Below the pieces are notes generated by a model. That model ran no database searches and was not told the origin of the DNA. It saw only the letters and a program-made list of their open reading frames with translations. A program made the translations under genes and the position numbers. A stretch of DNA of 64,000 bases from Methylomicrobium agile (GTDB lineage Bacteria > Pseudomonadota > Gammaproteobacteria > Methylococcales > Methylomonadaceae): positions 3,427,001 through 3,491,000 of the forward strand of contig NZ_JPOJ01000001.1 of assembly GCF_000733855.1 (NCBI RefSeq), written 5' to 3'. Positions 9,047 to 19,265 of the stretch are shown here, piece after piece (position 1 is the stretch's first letter; every line of letters begins with the position of its first letter).

Positions 9047-10315
9047 ATGGCGTTTAGACATAGAAAACACTGCGTGCCGGATAATAATCCCAAAACAGAG
9101 CTGGAATGCCCGACAGAGATCGTTCAAGTAGGACGCCAGCCCATCCTTGACCGCAATCAACGGACCTATGGTTATGAGTTGCTGTATCGATACCGGAATG
9201 CCGGACCGGAGGAAGGCGCCAACGGAAATCTCGTAACGGCGCGTACCCTGCTTTATACGTTTCTTGAATTCGGCGTGAAACATTTGGTCGGGCCTCATAA
9301 AGCGTTTGTGAATTTTACGAGAACATTGTTTACCGATGTGCAAGCCTTACCGCTGGATAAGGACCGTTTCGTGCTGGAGGTTCTGGAAGACATTGAAATC
9401 GACGCCGAACTGGTAGGCGGCATACGTAAGCTGCATGAGAGCGGCTTTATTATCGCCCTGGATGATTACAGGTTCGAGCCTCATTGGTCTCCTTTATTAC
9501 CTTATTGCTCTATCGTCAAAATCGATATTACCGGACTCCACCTCGAAGCCTATTCGCAAAATATTGCCGATTTAAAGAAGAAAGGATTGGTTTTGCTTGC
9601 GGAGAAAGTTGAAACGTATGCCGAGTTTGCAAAGGTGCTGGAAATGGGTTTTGATCTTTTTCAAGGATACTTTTTCGCCAGGCCCCAGATATTGAATACC
9701 AAAATTCTGCAGACCAATCAGAATTTATTGATAAAGATGATTTCCCGAATCAATGATCCCGCGGTGGGTCTGGACGAGTTGGCCCGGTTGATTTCTCTGG
9801 ATCCCCAACTCAGCTTTAAAGCCCTGCGATTCATTAATTCGGCCTTCTTCGGCTTTACTAAAAAAGTCGACTCCATTCAGCAAGCCGTCTTGTTTATCGG
9901 TTTAAAAAGACTGAGGGCCTGGGCAAGCCTGGTCATCATGTCCGATATGCCCGTGAAAAGCGTCGAGATTATAAAAACGGGCTTGATCCGCGCCGAATTA
10001 TGTTACTCGATGAGCAAAGAGCTCGCACTCGGTAAGCCGGAAAGCGCTTATGCCGTGGGACTGCTGTCGATCCTTGACGGGATGTTCGGCCAGCCTCTCG
10101 ATCAATTGGTAAAGGATATGCCTATTCAAGCCGAAATGACCCAAGCACTGGTTGAGCGTACGGGGCCTTACAGTGTCGGATTGAATTGCATTCAAGCGCT
10201 TGAACAGGGCCATTCGCTCGAACCGTTTGCGGAATTGGTCGCCATGGATAAATTGGTCGCAATCTATATACAGGCCATTACCAGCGCAGAGGATATTCTG
10301 AATGAGCTCGCCTAG
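9047..10315 (+). CDS. EAL-like/HDOD two-domain signalling protein (YuxH type)
   Basis: 422 residues. Residues ~25-215 form an EAL-type domain: the signature reads ELL (44-46), with N89, DDY at 139-141, VKID at ~157-160 and QGYFFARP at ~206-213. Residues ~220-410 form an HDOD domain (LARLISLDPQLSFKALRFINSAFFG). The substrate-loop motif, usually DDFG, reads DDYRF. The catalytic set of cyclic-di-GMP phosphodiesterases is therefore altered, and the protein may be a degenerate sensor rather than an enzyme. Its place between flagellar structural genes and motAB suggests a motility-control role (inference). No strong Shine-Dalgarno sequence precedes the ATG. Confidence 0.88.
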   Translation: MAFRHRKHCVPDNNPKTELECPTEIVQVGRQPILDRNQRTYGYELLYRYRNAGPEEGANGNLVTARTLLYTFLEFGVKHLVGPHKAFVNFTRTLFTDVQALPLDKDRFVLEVLEDIEIDAELVGGIRKLHESGFIIALDDYRFEPHWSPLLPYCSIVKIDITGLHLEAYSQNIADLKKKGLVLLAEKVETYAEFAKVLEMGFDLFQGYFFARPQILNTKILQTNQNLLIKMISRINDPAVGLDELARLISLDPQLSFKALRFINSAFFGFTKKVDSIQQAVLFIGLKRLRAWASLVIMSDMPVKSVEIIKTGLIRAELCYSMSKELALGKPESAYAVGLLSILDGMFGQPLDQLVKDMPIQAEMTQALVERTGPYSVGLNCIQALEQGHSLEPFAELVAMDKLVAIYIQAITSAEDILNELA

Positions 10316-10445
10316 GCCGTCCTCTGGTTTCTCGAAAAGAAAGCCCGCCTGATTCAAATAATCCGCTACACTTTTAATATCTTCGCCGTACCGAAAACGG
10401 AATTACCTGATAATATTTGCTGATTATATTTGAAGAGAAGGCTGC

Positions 10446-11303
10446 ATGTTTGTCGTTATTGGATATATCGTAGTTATTGGCGCTCTGTTGGGCGGATACA
10501 TGGGGGCGGGAGGGCATGTCGGCGTTCTGGTGCAGCCGTTTGAGTTTGTTATCATCTTTGGAGGGGCTGTAGGCGCCTTTATCGTTTCCAACAGCCCGAA
10601 AGTATTGAAAGCGGCGTTACGCGGTTTGGGAGGCGTATTCAAAGGTTCCAAATATACAAAAACGTTTTATCTGGAAACTCTGACCTTGTTAAACAATATT
10701 TTCGTCAAAATCAGGCAGCAGGGATTGTTGGCCATCGAGGCCGACATAGACAACCCCTCGCAAAGTCCCCTTTTTAACGCGGCGCCCAATGTGCTTGCCG
10801 ATCACCATGCCGTCGAATTCATTACCGACTATCTTCGGTTGATGGTTGCGGGCAATTTCGATGTCCATCAGGTCGACAATCTGATGGATCTCGAAATCGA
10901 AACTCACCATGAAGAGGGGCATTTGCCTATCAGCGCCTTGTCGCGCCTGGCCGACGGTTTGCCGGCTTTCGGGATCATCGCTGCCGTCATGGGCGTAGTC
11001 CATACCATGGGTTCGGTAGGCAAGCCTCCCGCCGAATTGGGCCAGCTCATCGGTGCGGCGCTGGTCGGCACTTTTCTCGGGATTCTGCTTTCCTACGGTT
11101 TTATCGGCCCTCTGGTCGGCCTGATGGAGCAGAAGCTGGCCGAGTCCACCAAATACTATCAAAGCATCAAGGCCGGCTTTATTGCCTCGATGAACGGTTA
11201 TGCCCCTCCCGTGGCAGTGGAGTTTGCCCGAAAAGTCATGTTCTCCGCCGAGCGTCCGCCTTTTATAGAGTTGGAAGAGCATCTCAAGAATAACAAACAA
11301 TAA
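10446..11303 (+). CDS. motA: Flagellar motor stator protein MotA
   Basis: 285 residues with four predicted membrane segments (~1-25, 32-50, ~170-190, ~200-222). Residue numbering matches the E. coli protein: R90 and E98 in the cytoplasmic loop that contacts FliG, and P173 and P222 next to the membrane, are all present. With MotB it forms the proton-driven stator. An AGAGAAGG sequence precedes the ATG. motB follows after a short gap carrying a tandem duplication. Confidence 0.95.
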   Translation: MFVVIGYIVVIGALLGGYMGAGGHVGVLVQPFEFVIIFGGAVGAFIVSNSPKVLKAALRGLGGVFKGSKYTKTFYLETLTLLNNIFVKIRQQGLLAIEADIDNPSQSPLFNAAPNVLADHHAVEFITDYLRLMVAGNFDVHQVDNLMDLEIETHHEEGHLPISALSRLADGLPAFGIIAAVMGVVHTMGSVGKPPAELGQLIGAALVGTFLGILLSYGFIGPLVGLMEQKLAESTKYYQSIKAGFIASMNGYAPPVAVEFARKVMFSAERPPFIELEEHLKNNKQ

Positions 11304-11325
11304 AAACGATATTGGCCTTACGCTA

Positions 11326-11365
11326 CCCGCATGAATGAAAATCCGCCCGCATGAATGAAAATCCG
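11326..11365 (+). repeat. Two perfect 20-bp tandem copies over the motB start codon
   Basis: The unit CCCGCATGAATGAAAATCCG occurs at 11326-11345 and again at 11346-11365. It therefore duplicates the motB start codon and first codons. Because 20 is not a multiple of 3, the upstream ATG (11331) opens a 7-codon frame (MNENPPA) whose TGA stop (11352-11354) overlaps the downstream ATG (11351) as ATGA. This creates a leader mini-ORF positioned for translational coupling to motB. No good Shine-Dalgarno sequence is seen before either ATG. Confidence 0.85.
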
Positions 11366-12322
11366 ATTGTTGTCATCAAGAAAATAAAAAAAGGCGGACA
11401 CGGCTATCATGGCGGCGCCTGGAAATTGGCGTATGCCGACTTCGTGACGGCGATGATGGCTTTTTTTCTGCTCATGTGGCTGCTCGGTACGACCGAGCCT
11501 TCGATTCGGCAGGGGATTGCCGATTATTTTACCGACCCCTGGAGGCCGTCCATTGCCGGCGGGGCCAATACCGGCGATGCGACCAGCCTGATCCAGGGTG
11601 GCGGGCAAGATGTGACGCAGTCCGAGGGGCAGGTCAAGTTGACCAATGAAGGCAAGCAGGAATCCATTGCCGAGGCCAGCGACAGGGATGTCGATGAGGA
11701 AGCGGAACGGCGGGATATCAACCACCTGAAGCAACTGAAGGAAAAAATCGATAATTTGATCGAAACCACCCCGCTGATGAATCAGTACAAGGACCAGCTG
11801 ATGATCGACTTTACGACGGAAGGGTTGCGCATCCAGATCATGGATCAGGAAAAAAAGGCCATGTTCAATACGGCCAGCGCCAAGATGGAGCCTTACGCGG
11901 CGCAGATTCTGGATCAGCTCGCTCCGGTCATTAACGAATTGCCGAACCGGATCAGCGTTTCGGGACATACCGACAGCGCTCCCTTTCCCGGCAATGGGCA
12001 GGGCTATACGAACTGGGAGTTGTCGGCGGATCGCGCCAACGCCGCCCGCAAAGAACTGGTGCGGGGCGGGTTAAAGGACGAAAAGATCATCCGGGTCGTG
12101 GGCCTGGCTTCCAGCGTCCATCTGAACAAGGACAACCCCCTCGATCCGATCAATCGGAGAATTTCGATCATCGTCCTGAATAAGCGAACCGAAGAAGGCG
12201 TTATCAACAGCGCCAACGTCCGCGACTTCGCACAGAAAAAGCTGCTGAACAATTCTTCTTTGCCGCCGTCGCCGGCCGTGCCGGAGATCAAGCCGCCTGT
12301 TCCCCAGCCGGTAAGCCGCTAG
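11351..12322 (+). CDS. motB: Flagellar motor stator protein MotB
   Basis: 323 residues. A short basic N-terminus leads into one membrane helix (ADFVTAMMAFFLLMWLLG); D30 in AYADF is the proton-carrying aspartate. A plug/linker region with coiled-coil character (~110-150) follows, then a C-terminal OmpA-like peptidoglycan-binding domain (ISVSGHTDSAPF, then NWELSADRANAARKEL, ~195-285). The tail is Pro/Ser-rich. The first of two duplicated ATGs (11331) is out of frame; 11351 gives the full protein. The gene is co-directional with motA and immediately followed by a methyltransferase gene. Confidence 0.95.
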   Translation: MNENPIVVIKKIKKGGHGYHGGAWKLAYADFVTAMMAFFLLMWLLGTTEPSIRQGIADYFTDPWRPSIAGGANTGDATSLIQGGGQDVTQSEGQVKLTNEGKQESIAEASDRDVDEEAERRDINHLKQLKEKIDNLIETTPLMNQYKDQLMIDFTTEGLRIQIMDQEKKAMFNTASAKMEPYAAQILDQLAPVINELPNRISVSGHTDSAPFPGNGQGYTNWELSADRANAARKELVRGGLKDEKIIRVVGLASSVHLNKDNPLDPINRRISIIVLNKRTEEGVINSANVRDFAQKKLLNNSSLPPSPAVPEIKPPVPQPVSR

Positions 12323-12333
12323 TCTCGGCATCG

Positions 12334-13080
12334 ATGCGTCTGCCGGTCGTTTTTTCCGCCTTGCTGGCGCAGGCGGGAGCATTGCTTGCCGCGTTTCTGG
12401 CATTTAAAGCGAGCCTGCTTTTTGGCCTGTTGTTGCCTTGGTGGGGGTTGACGCTCCTGCAAAGCGCAACCGCCGTCGTGTCGAGCTGGCTTTTCGGTTT
12501 GCCTCCATGGTGGTTCGTCATACAGGGGCTTTTTGTGCCGATGCTGTTGCTGGTATCCGGCCTCAACTTGTCCCCCCATTTTTTTTTGGGAGGATTTTTA
12601 TTGCTTTGGCTGATTTTTTTCAGTAATGCCAAGGAAAGAGTCCCGCTTTATCTCTCCAACGAAACGAGCTGCGCGGCGCTGGCCTCGCTGTTGCCCGGGC
12701 ACCGGCCGTTCCGTTTTCTCGATTTGGGCAGCGGCTTGGGTGGCCTGCTGGCCCGCCTTGCCGAGCAAAAGCCGGCCGGGCGGTTCTACGGTATCGAGTC
12801 GGCGCCGCTTCCTTTTCTGGTGAGTCGGCTGCGCTCGAAGAAGAGTGGCGTGTATGTCCGTTACGGCAGCTTCTGGAATGAAAATCTGGCGGATTACGAT
12901 GTCGTCTACGCTTTCCTGTCGCCGGAACCCATGGCCGAACTCTGGCGAAAGGCGAAGCATGAAATGCGGGCAGGTTCTTTGTTTGTAAGCAATTCCTTTG
13001 CCGTGCCGGACTGTGCTCCCGCCAGGATCGTGCAGTTGAACGACGCGCGGCATACCCGCCTGTTAATTTGGGAAATGTGA
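12334..13080 (+). CDS. Membrane-associated class I SAM-dependent methyltransferase-like protein
   Basis: 248 residues. The first ~97 residues hold three to four hydrophobic segments with no other recognisable domain. A Rossmann methyltransferase core follows, with motif I FRFLDLGSGLGG at ~126-137 and an acidic residue in FYGIES at ~151-156 (the expected SAM ribose contact). The C-terminal half is short and no substrate motif was recognised. It starts 12 bp after motB, so it may be co-transcribed with motAB, but I do not know its substrate. Its 3' end overlaps the convergent dinB by 18 bp. Confidence 0.72.
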   Translation: MRLPVVFSALLAQAGALLAAFLAFKASLLFGLLLPWWGLTLLQSATAVVSSWLFGLPPWWFVIQGLFVPMLLLVSGLNLSPHFFLGGFLLLWLIFFSNAKERVPLYLSNETSCAALASLLPGHRPFRFLDLGSGLGGLLARLAEQKPAGRFYGIESAPLPFLVSRLRSKKSGVYVRYGSFWNENLADYDVVYAFLSPEPMAELWRKAKHEMRAGSLFVSNSFAVPDCAPARIVQLNDARHTRLLIWEM

Positions 13081-14175
13081 CGGCATGGAGAAGGCGAACA
13101 GGTCCGTTTGCCGGTAATGCAGTAACTCCGGACTGTGCAGGGACGACAGGGCAATGCCCAGCAGGCGTACCTTTTTGACGCCGACCTCGGTATCTTTCAG
13201 CAAATCGGCCAGTATGGCCTCGAACCCTTCCACTCCCGTAATGGCCTGCGGCAGCGTTTTGCTGCGGGTGATCTGCACGAAGTCATGGTATTTGATTTTG
13301 ACCGTGAGCGTATGCGCCGTCATCTGTTTCGCGGTCAGCCGTGCGAGTGCCTTGCCCATCAGGTCGATCAGTTGCTGCAGGATGAGGTTGGGTTCGGCGA
13401 GGTCTTCCGGATAGGTGATTTCCACGCCGACCGATTTGCTCGGGCGGAAATTGCGGACCGGCCGGTGGTCGATGCCGCGGGCAATGTCGTAATAATGCTG
13501 TCCGGCCTTGCCGAAATGCTGCACCAATAAAGACAGCGGCCAGCGTTTCAGATCCAGCCCGGACCGGATGTCCAGTTCGTGCATTTTTTTCTCGGTGGCC
13601 TTGCCGATGCCGTGAAATTTGCCGACCGACAGGCGTTCGACGAATCCGGGGCCCTGTTCCGGCGTGATCAGATACAATCCGTCGGGTTTGTCGAGATCGG
13701 AGGCGATCTTCGCCAGGAACTTGTTGTAGGAAACGCCGGCCGAGGCGGTCAGTCCGGTTTGCTGCCGAATCTTGTCTTTGATTTCCTTGGCAATCAAGGT
13801 GGCCGATCCTTGGCAATGCGAAACCTCGGTCACGTCCAGATACGCTTCATCGAGCGACAGCGGTTCGAACAGTTCGGTATAGTCGGAAAAAATGCGCCGG
13901 ATCGCTGCCGAGACGTCTCTGTAAACTTCAAACCGGGGCTTTACAAAGATCGCCTGGGGACACAACCGGTAAGCTTGGGAGGAGGCCATCGCCGAACGGA
14001 TGCCGAATTTTCTGGCTTCATAGCTGCAGGTCGCGACCACGCCCCGCGAATCGGGTTGGCCACCGACCACGATGGGTTTGCCCCGGTAGGCGGGATTGTC
14101 GCGCTGCTCGACCGCTGCGTAAAAAGCATCCATGTCGATATGGATGATTTTGCGCAAAGGCGAGTCGGCAGTCAT
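13063..14175 (-). CDS. dinB: DNA polymerase IV (Y-family)
   Basis: 370 residues from the ATG at 14175. A longer upstream frame exists, but it overlaps the aroE end in another frame and has no homology-like sequence. Motifs: HIDMDAFYAAVEQ (first catalytic Asp at D14; Y19 in the steric-gate position), SLDEAYLDVT (second acidic pair), SAGVSYNKFLAKIASDLDKPDG and the little-finger domain at the C-terminus. It is an error-prone translesion polymerase. The product lacks an obvious beta-clamp motif beyond the final QTDLFAF, which fits the QxxLF clamp-binding consensus. No clear LexA box was found in the short gap upstream. Confidence 0.95.
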   Translation of the reverse strand: MTADSPLRKIIHIDMDAFYAAVEQRDNPAYRGKPIVVGGQPDSRGVVATCSYEARKFGIRSAMASSQAYRLCPQAIFVKPRFEVYRDVSAAIRRIFSDYTELFEPLSLDEAYLDVTEVSHCQGSATLIAKEIKDKIRQQTGLTASAGVSYNKFLAKIASDLDKPDGLYLITPEQGPGFVERLSVGKFHGIGKATEKKMHELDIRSGLDLKRWPLSLLVQHFGKAGQHYYDIARGIDHRPVRNFRPSKSVGVEITYPEDLAEPNLILQQLIDLMGKALARLTAKQMTAHTLTVKIKYHDFVQITRSKTLPQAITGVEGFEAILADLLKDTEVGVKKVRLLGIALSSLHSPELLHYRQTDLFAFSMPSHFPN

Positions 14176-14245
14176 GGCGTTTTCTTTGTCGGCTTGGCTG
14201 ATCGAGGCCGATAGGCGGATAGGTGTTGCGCATCCGCCGGTTCGG

Positions 14246-15085
14246 CTAGGCTTGGGCTTTTCTTTCCCGGTCGAGCAGATCGATGACCGGATGGGTCTGG
14301 GGCCTGACTCCGCGCCAGATGAAGAACGCTTCGGCCGCTTGTTCGACCAGCATGCCGAGCCCGTCCAGGCTCTTTTGCGCCCCCTGGGCGATTCCCCAGC
14401 GCACGAAGGCGGTCGGCTCGTTGCCGTAGGCAAGATCGTAACAGTTGCCTTTATCGGCGAGCAGATGTTCGGGCAGGGGAGGCAGTTCGCCGCTCAGGCT
14501 GGCGGAGGTGGCGTTCAGAATCAGGTCGAATTGCCGTCCGGCAAGCGCTTCGAAGCCGCAGCCGGCAATGCTGCCGAGACATTCGAATTCTTCGGCAAGC
14601 CTCTCCGCTTTTTCGACGGTCCGGTTCGCGATCACCAGAGCGGCCGGGGCTTCTTCCAGGATCGGCCCGAGGATGCCCCGGCTGGCGCCGCCCGCACCGA
14701 GAATCAGGATGCGTTTGCCCGCGAGCGTGATGCGATGATTATTCAGCAGGTCCCCGACCAGGCCGCAGCCGTCGGTATTGTCGCCTAGAATCGTGCCGTC
14801 CGCCTGCAGGGCGAGCGTATTGGTCGCCTTGCTGCGTTCCGCGCGTCCGGTTTTGTGCGAGGCAAAGCGGTAGGCCAGTTCCTTCAGCGGCACGGTGCAG
14901 TTCAGGCCTTTGCCGCCGGCGGCGAAGAAGGCGCGGACTGCCTCGGCGAATGACTCGGCCTTTACCTCCTGCGCTTCGTAACTGAGCGACTGGCCTGTCT
15001 GTTCGGCGAACAGGCGGTGGATTTGGGGCGATTTGCTGTGTTTGATCGGGCTTCCGAAGACGGCATAACGGTCAATTGCGGGCAT
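14246..15085 (-). CDS. aroE: Shikimate 5-dehydrogenase
   Basis: 279 residues. It catalyses NADPH-dependent reduction of 3-dehydroshikimate in the chorismate pathway. Substrate-site motifs are GSPIKHSKSP (11-20), NCTVPLK with K68 and GDNTDG with D105, the expected catalytic Lys/Asp pair. NADP-binding motifs are GAGGASRG (130-137) and NRTVEK. The start lies 1 bp after the stop of the upstream membrane-protein gene, so translation is probably coupled. dinB lies downstream on the same strand. Confidence 0.96.
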   Translation of the reverse strand: MPAIDRYAVFGSPIKHSKSPQIHRLFAEQTGQSLSYEAQEVKAESFAEAVRAFFAAGGKGLNCTVPLKELAYRFASHKTGRAERSKATNTLALQADGTILGDNTDGCGLVGDLLNNHRITLAGKRILILGAGGASRGILGPILEEAPAALVIANRTVEKAERLAEEFECLGSIAGCGFEALAGRQFDLILNATSASLSGELPPLPEHLLADKGNCYDLAYGNEPTAFVRWGIAQGAQKSLDGLGMLVEQAAEAFFIWRGVRPQTHPVIDLLDRERKAQA

Positions 15086-15086
15086 G

Positions 15087-15590
15087 TTAATTGTTTCTCC
15101 TCAGCCAAAAGCTCCAGATGATGGTCAGGGTGATGATGGTGGCGACGATGATCAGTTCCACCCAGAAAAAATGTTGCGTATAAGTCGGAATCACCGCCGA
15201 GACGCCCAGAAAGATGCCGACGACGCTGAAGCGCCAGCCGATGCGCACGCCGTCCAGCACCACCGCGAGCGACAGAATCAGCAGAATGACCAGGCCGGAG
15301 TTGTTTTCCGGCTTCAGCACGATCGAGTCGCCGCCGACTACGAGCAGGGTGCAGAGCCAATGCAGCGCCTGATCGCGCAACACCGGCGCGAAATTTTCAC
15401 CTTCCTGTTGCGATTGCAGCCAGCCCAGAATGATCGAGAAAAAGGCGAATACGAAGACCATCATGACCCAGTAGCCGAAACCGTCGGACGGAGCGTAGTC
15501 ATTGATAAAAATACCGCCGAGCGACAATATCAGCAGTATAATCAAGATGATGGCTTCGATCTGGCGTTTGCGCCTTGCGGTAAGAATCAT
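15087..15590 (-). CDS. Small multi-pass inner membrane protein of unknown function
   Basis: 167 residues, almost entirely hydrophobic, with about five predicted helices: ~10-30, 40-58, 73-90 (weak), 98-118 and 140-162. The N-terminus is basic (RRKRQ) and the C-terminus ends WLRRNN. I recognise no family motif. It sits 1 bp upstream of aroE on the same strand and ~115 bp after hemB. The tight junction to aroE suggests co-translation; no function can be assigned. Confidence 0.75.
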   Translation of the reverse strand: MILTARRKRQIEAIILIILLILSLGGIFINDYAPSDGFGYWVMMVFVFAFFSIILGWLQSQQEGENFAPVLRDQALHWLCTLLVVGGDSIVLKPENNSGLVILLILSLAVVLDGVRIGWRFSVVGIFLGVSAVIPTYTQHFFWVELIIVATIITLTIIWSFWLRRNN

Positions 15591-15704
15591 ATCCGGGACT
15601 CCGTTTGTCGTTATCGTTGTGATTGTTTTACGGCGCTCTTGCCGGCCGCTCTGGACTTTTTGAGCTCGGCAGAGCGGTTGAGTTTCAGTTCGATGTGCCT
15701 GAGT

Positions 15705-16832
<1,128 letters not shown>

Positions 16833-16865
16833 AGGCAACAGGTTTCTATCATTCTGAGGATTAAT

Positions 16866-17501
16866 ATGAAGTTCAAACAAATTACGCTTTTCGGTTTATG
16901 TCTGTTTTTTATGGCATTTTTACCGGTATCGAGCGCTTATTCGCAAGACTTGCTACCGCCTCAACAAGCAATCCAGGATGCAGCGGACAAGCTGAAACAA
17001 CGCCTGCAGGATAGTTCCTTTAAGCACGATTTCGCAAAAATCACTCGATTCGTGAATGAAGTGATCTATCCGCATACCGATTTCGACAAGATTTCCGCGC
17101 TGGTGTTGGGCAAAATCTGGAAAACCGCTACCCCGGAAGAACGTGAGCGCTTCAAGCAGGAGTTCCAGACATTGTTGGTTAGAACGTACTCGCGCGCTTT
17201 CATCGAATTCAAGGAGTGGTCGGTCCGCTTCCTGCCGATGGACATGGAGCCGGGCTCCAACAAGGTGGTCGTCAAAACCGAAGTGCTGCAGCCGGGCATT
17301 CAGCCGGTCGGCGTCAATTACCGGATGTTTTTGAGCGAAACCGGACAGTGGAAGGCTTACGACATCATGATCGAAGGCGTCAGCCTAGTCACCAACTACC
17401 GGACGACTTTCACGAATGAAGTGCAGCAAAAAGGTTCGCTGGGCGCGGTGATCGAAAGCCTGGCCAAGCGTAACGCGGAAGCGTTGTCGACGAAGTCCTG
17501 A
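16866..17501 (+). CDS. mlaC: MlaC/Ttg2D-family periplasmic phospholipid-binding protein
   Basis: 211 residues. A signal peptide (hydrophobic FGLCLFFMAFLPVSSAYSQ) is followed by the MlaC fold: IYPHTDFDKISALVLGKIWKTAT, then RTYSRAFIEFK, YRMFLSETGQWKAYDIMIEGVSLVTNYRTTF. Family members shuttle phospholipids between the outer-membrane MlaA complex and the inner-membrane MlaFEDB transporter. No mlaE, mlaF, mlaD or mlaB genes lie nearby, so this copy is solitary or acts with components encoded elsewhere. It is preceded by a TGAGGA Shine-Dalgarno sequence. Confidence 0.88.
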   Translation: MKFKQITLFGLCLFFMAFLPVSSAYSQDLLPPQQAIQDAADKLKQRLQDSSFKHDFAKITRFVNEVIYPHTDFDKISALVLGKIWKTATPEERERFKQEFQTLLVRTYSRAFIEFKEWSVRFLPMDMEPGSNKVVVKTEVLQPGIQPVGVNYRMFLSETGQWKAYDIMIEGVSLVTNYRTTFTNEVQQKGSLGAVIESLAKRNAEALSTKS

Positions 17502-17502
17502 T

Positions 17503-17547
17503 CCTAAAAATAAAGGCGGAAGGCACATCGTCAATGCCTTCCGCCTT
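17503..17547 (-). terminator. Rho-independent terminator (cysDN side)
   Basis: A 13-bp stem (AAGGCGGAAGGCA at 17513-17525, TGCCTTCCGCCTT at 17535-17547) has a 9-base loop. Read on the minus strand, the stem is followed by TTTATTTTTAGG, a U-rich tract, so it fits as the terminator of the minus-strand cysD-cysN unit. It also lies just after mlaC on the plus strand, though without a U tract in that direction. Confidence 0.8.
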
Positions 17548-17635
17548 CCCGGCCTTGTCATCGGACATTTAGAGCGATAAACGCTATCCTGCCGGTTTCC
17601 GGGTGGCGCTTTTGCAGTCCCGTTCCGGATTTTCT

Positions 17636-19258
17636 TCAGTAAATGATCTTTCTGTCTTTCAGCCCGTTGTAGATTTCATCGATCGGCAGCACCTCGCTGT
17701 CGAACTCGGCGTTGCATTGCGCTTCGCCGTTGACGCACAAGCCGATCAGGCCGGCGTTTTTGATTGCCTCGATCAGGGCGGCATCGGCGGTTTCCAGCAC
17801 GGTCGCGGCATGGCCGTTGTCGAACAGTTTTCTTTCCAGTTGATAAGCGATTTCCCTGGCGTTCGTGCCGGTGAGCGAAACGGCCGAGGCCTGTTGGCTG
17901 AAGCGGGCCGCGCGCTCCTCGACGCTGACCGGGGGTAGGGTTTCCTCTTCGGTCGTGCCGAGGATCATGCCCGCGCCGATCGTGCCGTTGGTCAGGCGGT
18001 CGATGATGATGAAAGAAGCGGTGCCTTTGCTGGTTTTATAAGCGTCGAACACGACCGGCGCATTGACCGATACGGTGCAGTGGCCGATCTCGTTCAGCTT
18101 CAGCTCGCTGGCATCGTGGTGTTCCAGCGTATTCACGTCGATCCGGTGGTGGATCATCGATACCGAGCCGGACACGCTGCGGGTAGCCAGCTTCAGGGTG
18201 TACTGCCGACCGGGCGTCAATGCCTTTTCGTGCATCCAGACGATGTGCGCACGGAATTTATCGGCAACGATCGCTGTTAGGGTTTCGTTGCCGACGATCA
18301 TGTCCCCGCGGCTGATGTCGATCTCGTCTTCCAGCGTGAAGGTAACTGCCATTGGCGGGAAAGCTTCGGCAAGCTCGCCGTCGTAAGTTACGATCGACTT
18401 GATTTTGCTGGTCTTGCCGGAGGGCAGGGCGGTGATCGGGTCGCCTTTCCGGAACACCCCGGCCGCGACGGTGCCGCAGAAGCCGCGGAAATTCAGGTTG
18501 GGCCGGTTTACGTACTGGACCGGGAAGCGCGCGTCGATAAAGTTATGGTCGTTCGCAATCTTCACGTTATTCAGCGCGTCCATCAGCGGCTCGCCGTCGA
18601 ACCACGGCATGTTCCCGCTGCGATTGACCACGTTGTCGCCGTCCAGTGCCGAAATCGGGATGAAGCGGATGTCGTGCAGCGACAGCGCGGCGGTAAATTC
18701 CAGATAGTCGCGCTTGATTTTATTGAAAGTCGCTTCGCTGTAATCGACCAGGTCCATTTTGTTGACCGCGACGATGATGTGCCGGATGCCGAGCAGGGAC
18801 GCGATAAAGCTGTGCCGTTTGGTCTGGGTCTGCACGCCGTAGCGGGCGTCGATCAGAATAATCGCCAGATCGCAGGTCGACGCGCCGGTCGCCATGTTGC
18901 GGGTGTATTGCTCGTGGCCGGGGGTATCGGCGATGATGAATTTGCGGGTCGAGGTCGAAAAATAGCGGTAAGCGACATCGATCGTGATGCCTTGTTCGCG
19001 CTCGGCCTGCAGCCCGTCGACCAGCAGCGCCAGATCGATCTTGCCCGCGCCGGTGGTACCCGATTTGACGCTGTCCGCCTGCACCGCGGCCAGCTGATCT
19101 TCGTAGATCATCTTGGAGTCGTGCAGCAGGCGGCCGATCAGCGTGCTTTTGCCGTCGTCGACATTGCCGCAGGTTAAAAAGCGGAGCAGTTCCTTGCGTT
19201 CGTGTTGCGCCAGATAGGCGTTGATGTCGGTGCTGATTAAATCGGACTGGTGGGACAT
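17636..19258 (-). CDS. cysN: Sulfate adenylyltransferase large subunit CysN with degenerate APS-kinase-like tail
   Basis: 540 residues from the ATG at 19258. The GTPase part is complete: GNVDDGKS P-loop (31-38), [20 protein letters not shown], then elongation-factor-like beta-barrels. With CysD it makes APS from sulfate and ATP, driven by GTP. Ordinary CysN ends near residue 475; here residues ~459-540 resemble the ends of an APS kinase ([29 protein letters not shown] and a C-terminal IDEIYNGL), but the P-loop GLSGAGKS is replaced by GTNAREI and the middle is gone. The kinase is therefore dead. The start abuts a heptamer repeat, and no clear Shine-Dalgarno sequence remains. Confidence 0.93.
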   Translation of the reverse strand: MSHQSDLISTDINAYLAQHERKELLRFLTCGNVDDGKSTLIGRLLHDSKMIYEDQLAAVQADSVKSGTTGAGKIDLALLVDGLQAEREQGITIDVAYRYFSTSTRKFIIADTPGHEQYTRNMATGASTCDLAIILIDARYGVQTQTKRHSFIASLLGIRHIIVAVNKMDLVDYSEATFNKIKRDYLEFTAALSLHDIRFIPISALDGDNVVNRSGNMPWFDGEPLMDALNNVKIANDHNFIDARFPVQYVNRPNLNFRGFCGTVAAGVFRKGDPITALPSGKTSKIKSIVTYDGELAEAFPPMAVTFTLEDEIDISRGDMIVGNETLTAIVADKFRAHIVWMHEKALTPGRQYTLKLATRSVSGSVSMIHHRIDVNTLEHHDASELKLNEIGHCTVSVNAPVVFDAYKTSKGTASFIIIDRLTNGTIGAGMILGTTEEETLPPVSVEERAARFSQQASAVSLTGTNAREIAYQLERKLFDNGHAATVLETADAALIEAIKNAGLIGLCVNGEAQCNAEFDSEVLPIDEIYNGLKDRKIIY

Positions 19259-19265
19259 TAGGTTG

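Noticed and set aside
11331-11354. Alternative motB start at 11331
   Set aside because: It is out of frame and ends after seven codons; only 11351 gives the MotB protein.
14176-14433. N-terminal extension of dinB
   Set aside because: The extra 86 residues are antisense-like Ser/Arg/Pro-rich sequence lying over the aroE end in another frame; the family start is MTADSPLRKI.
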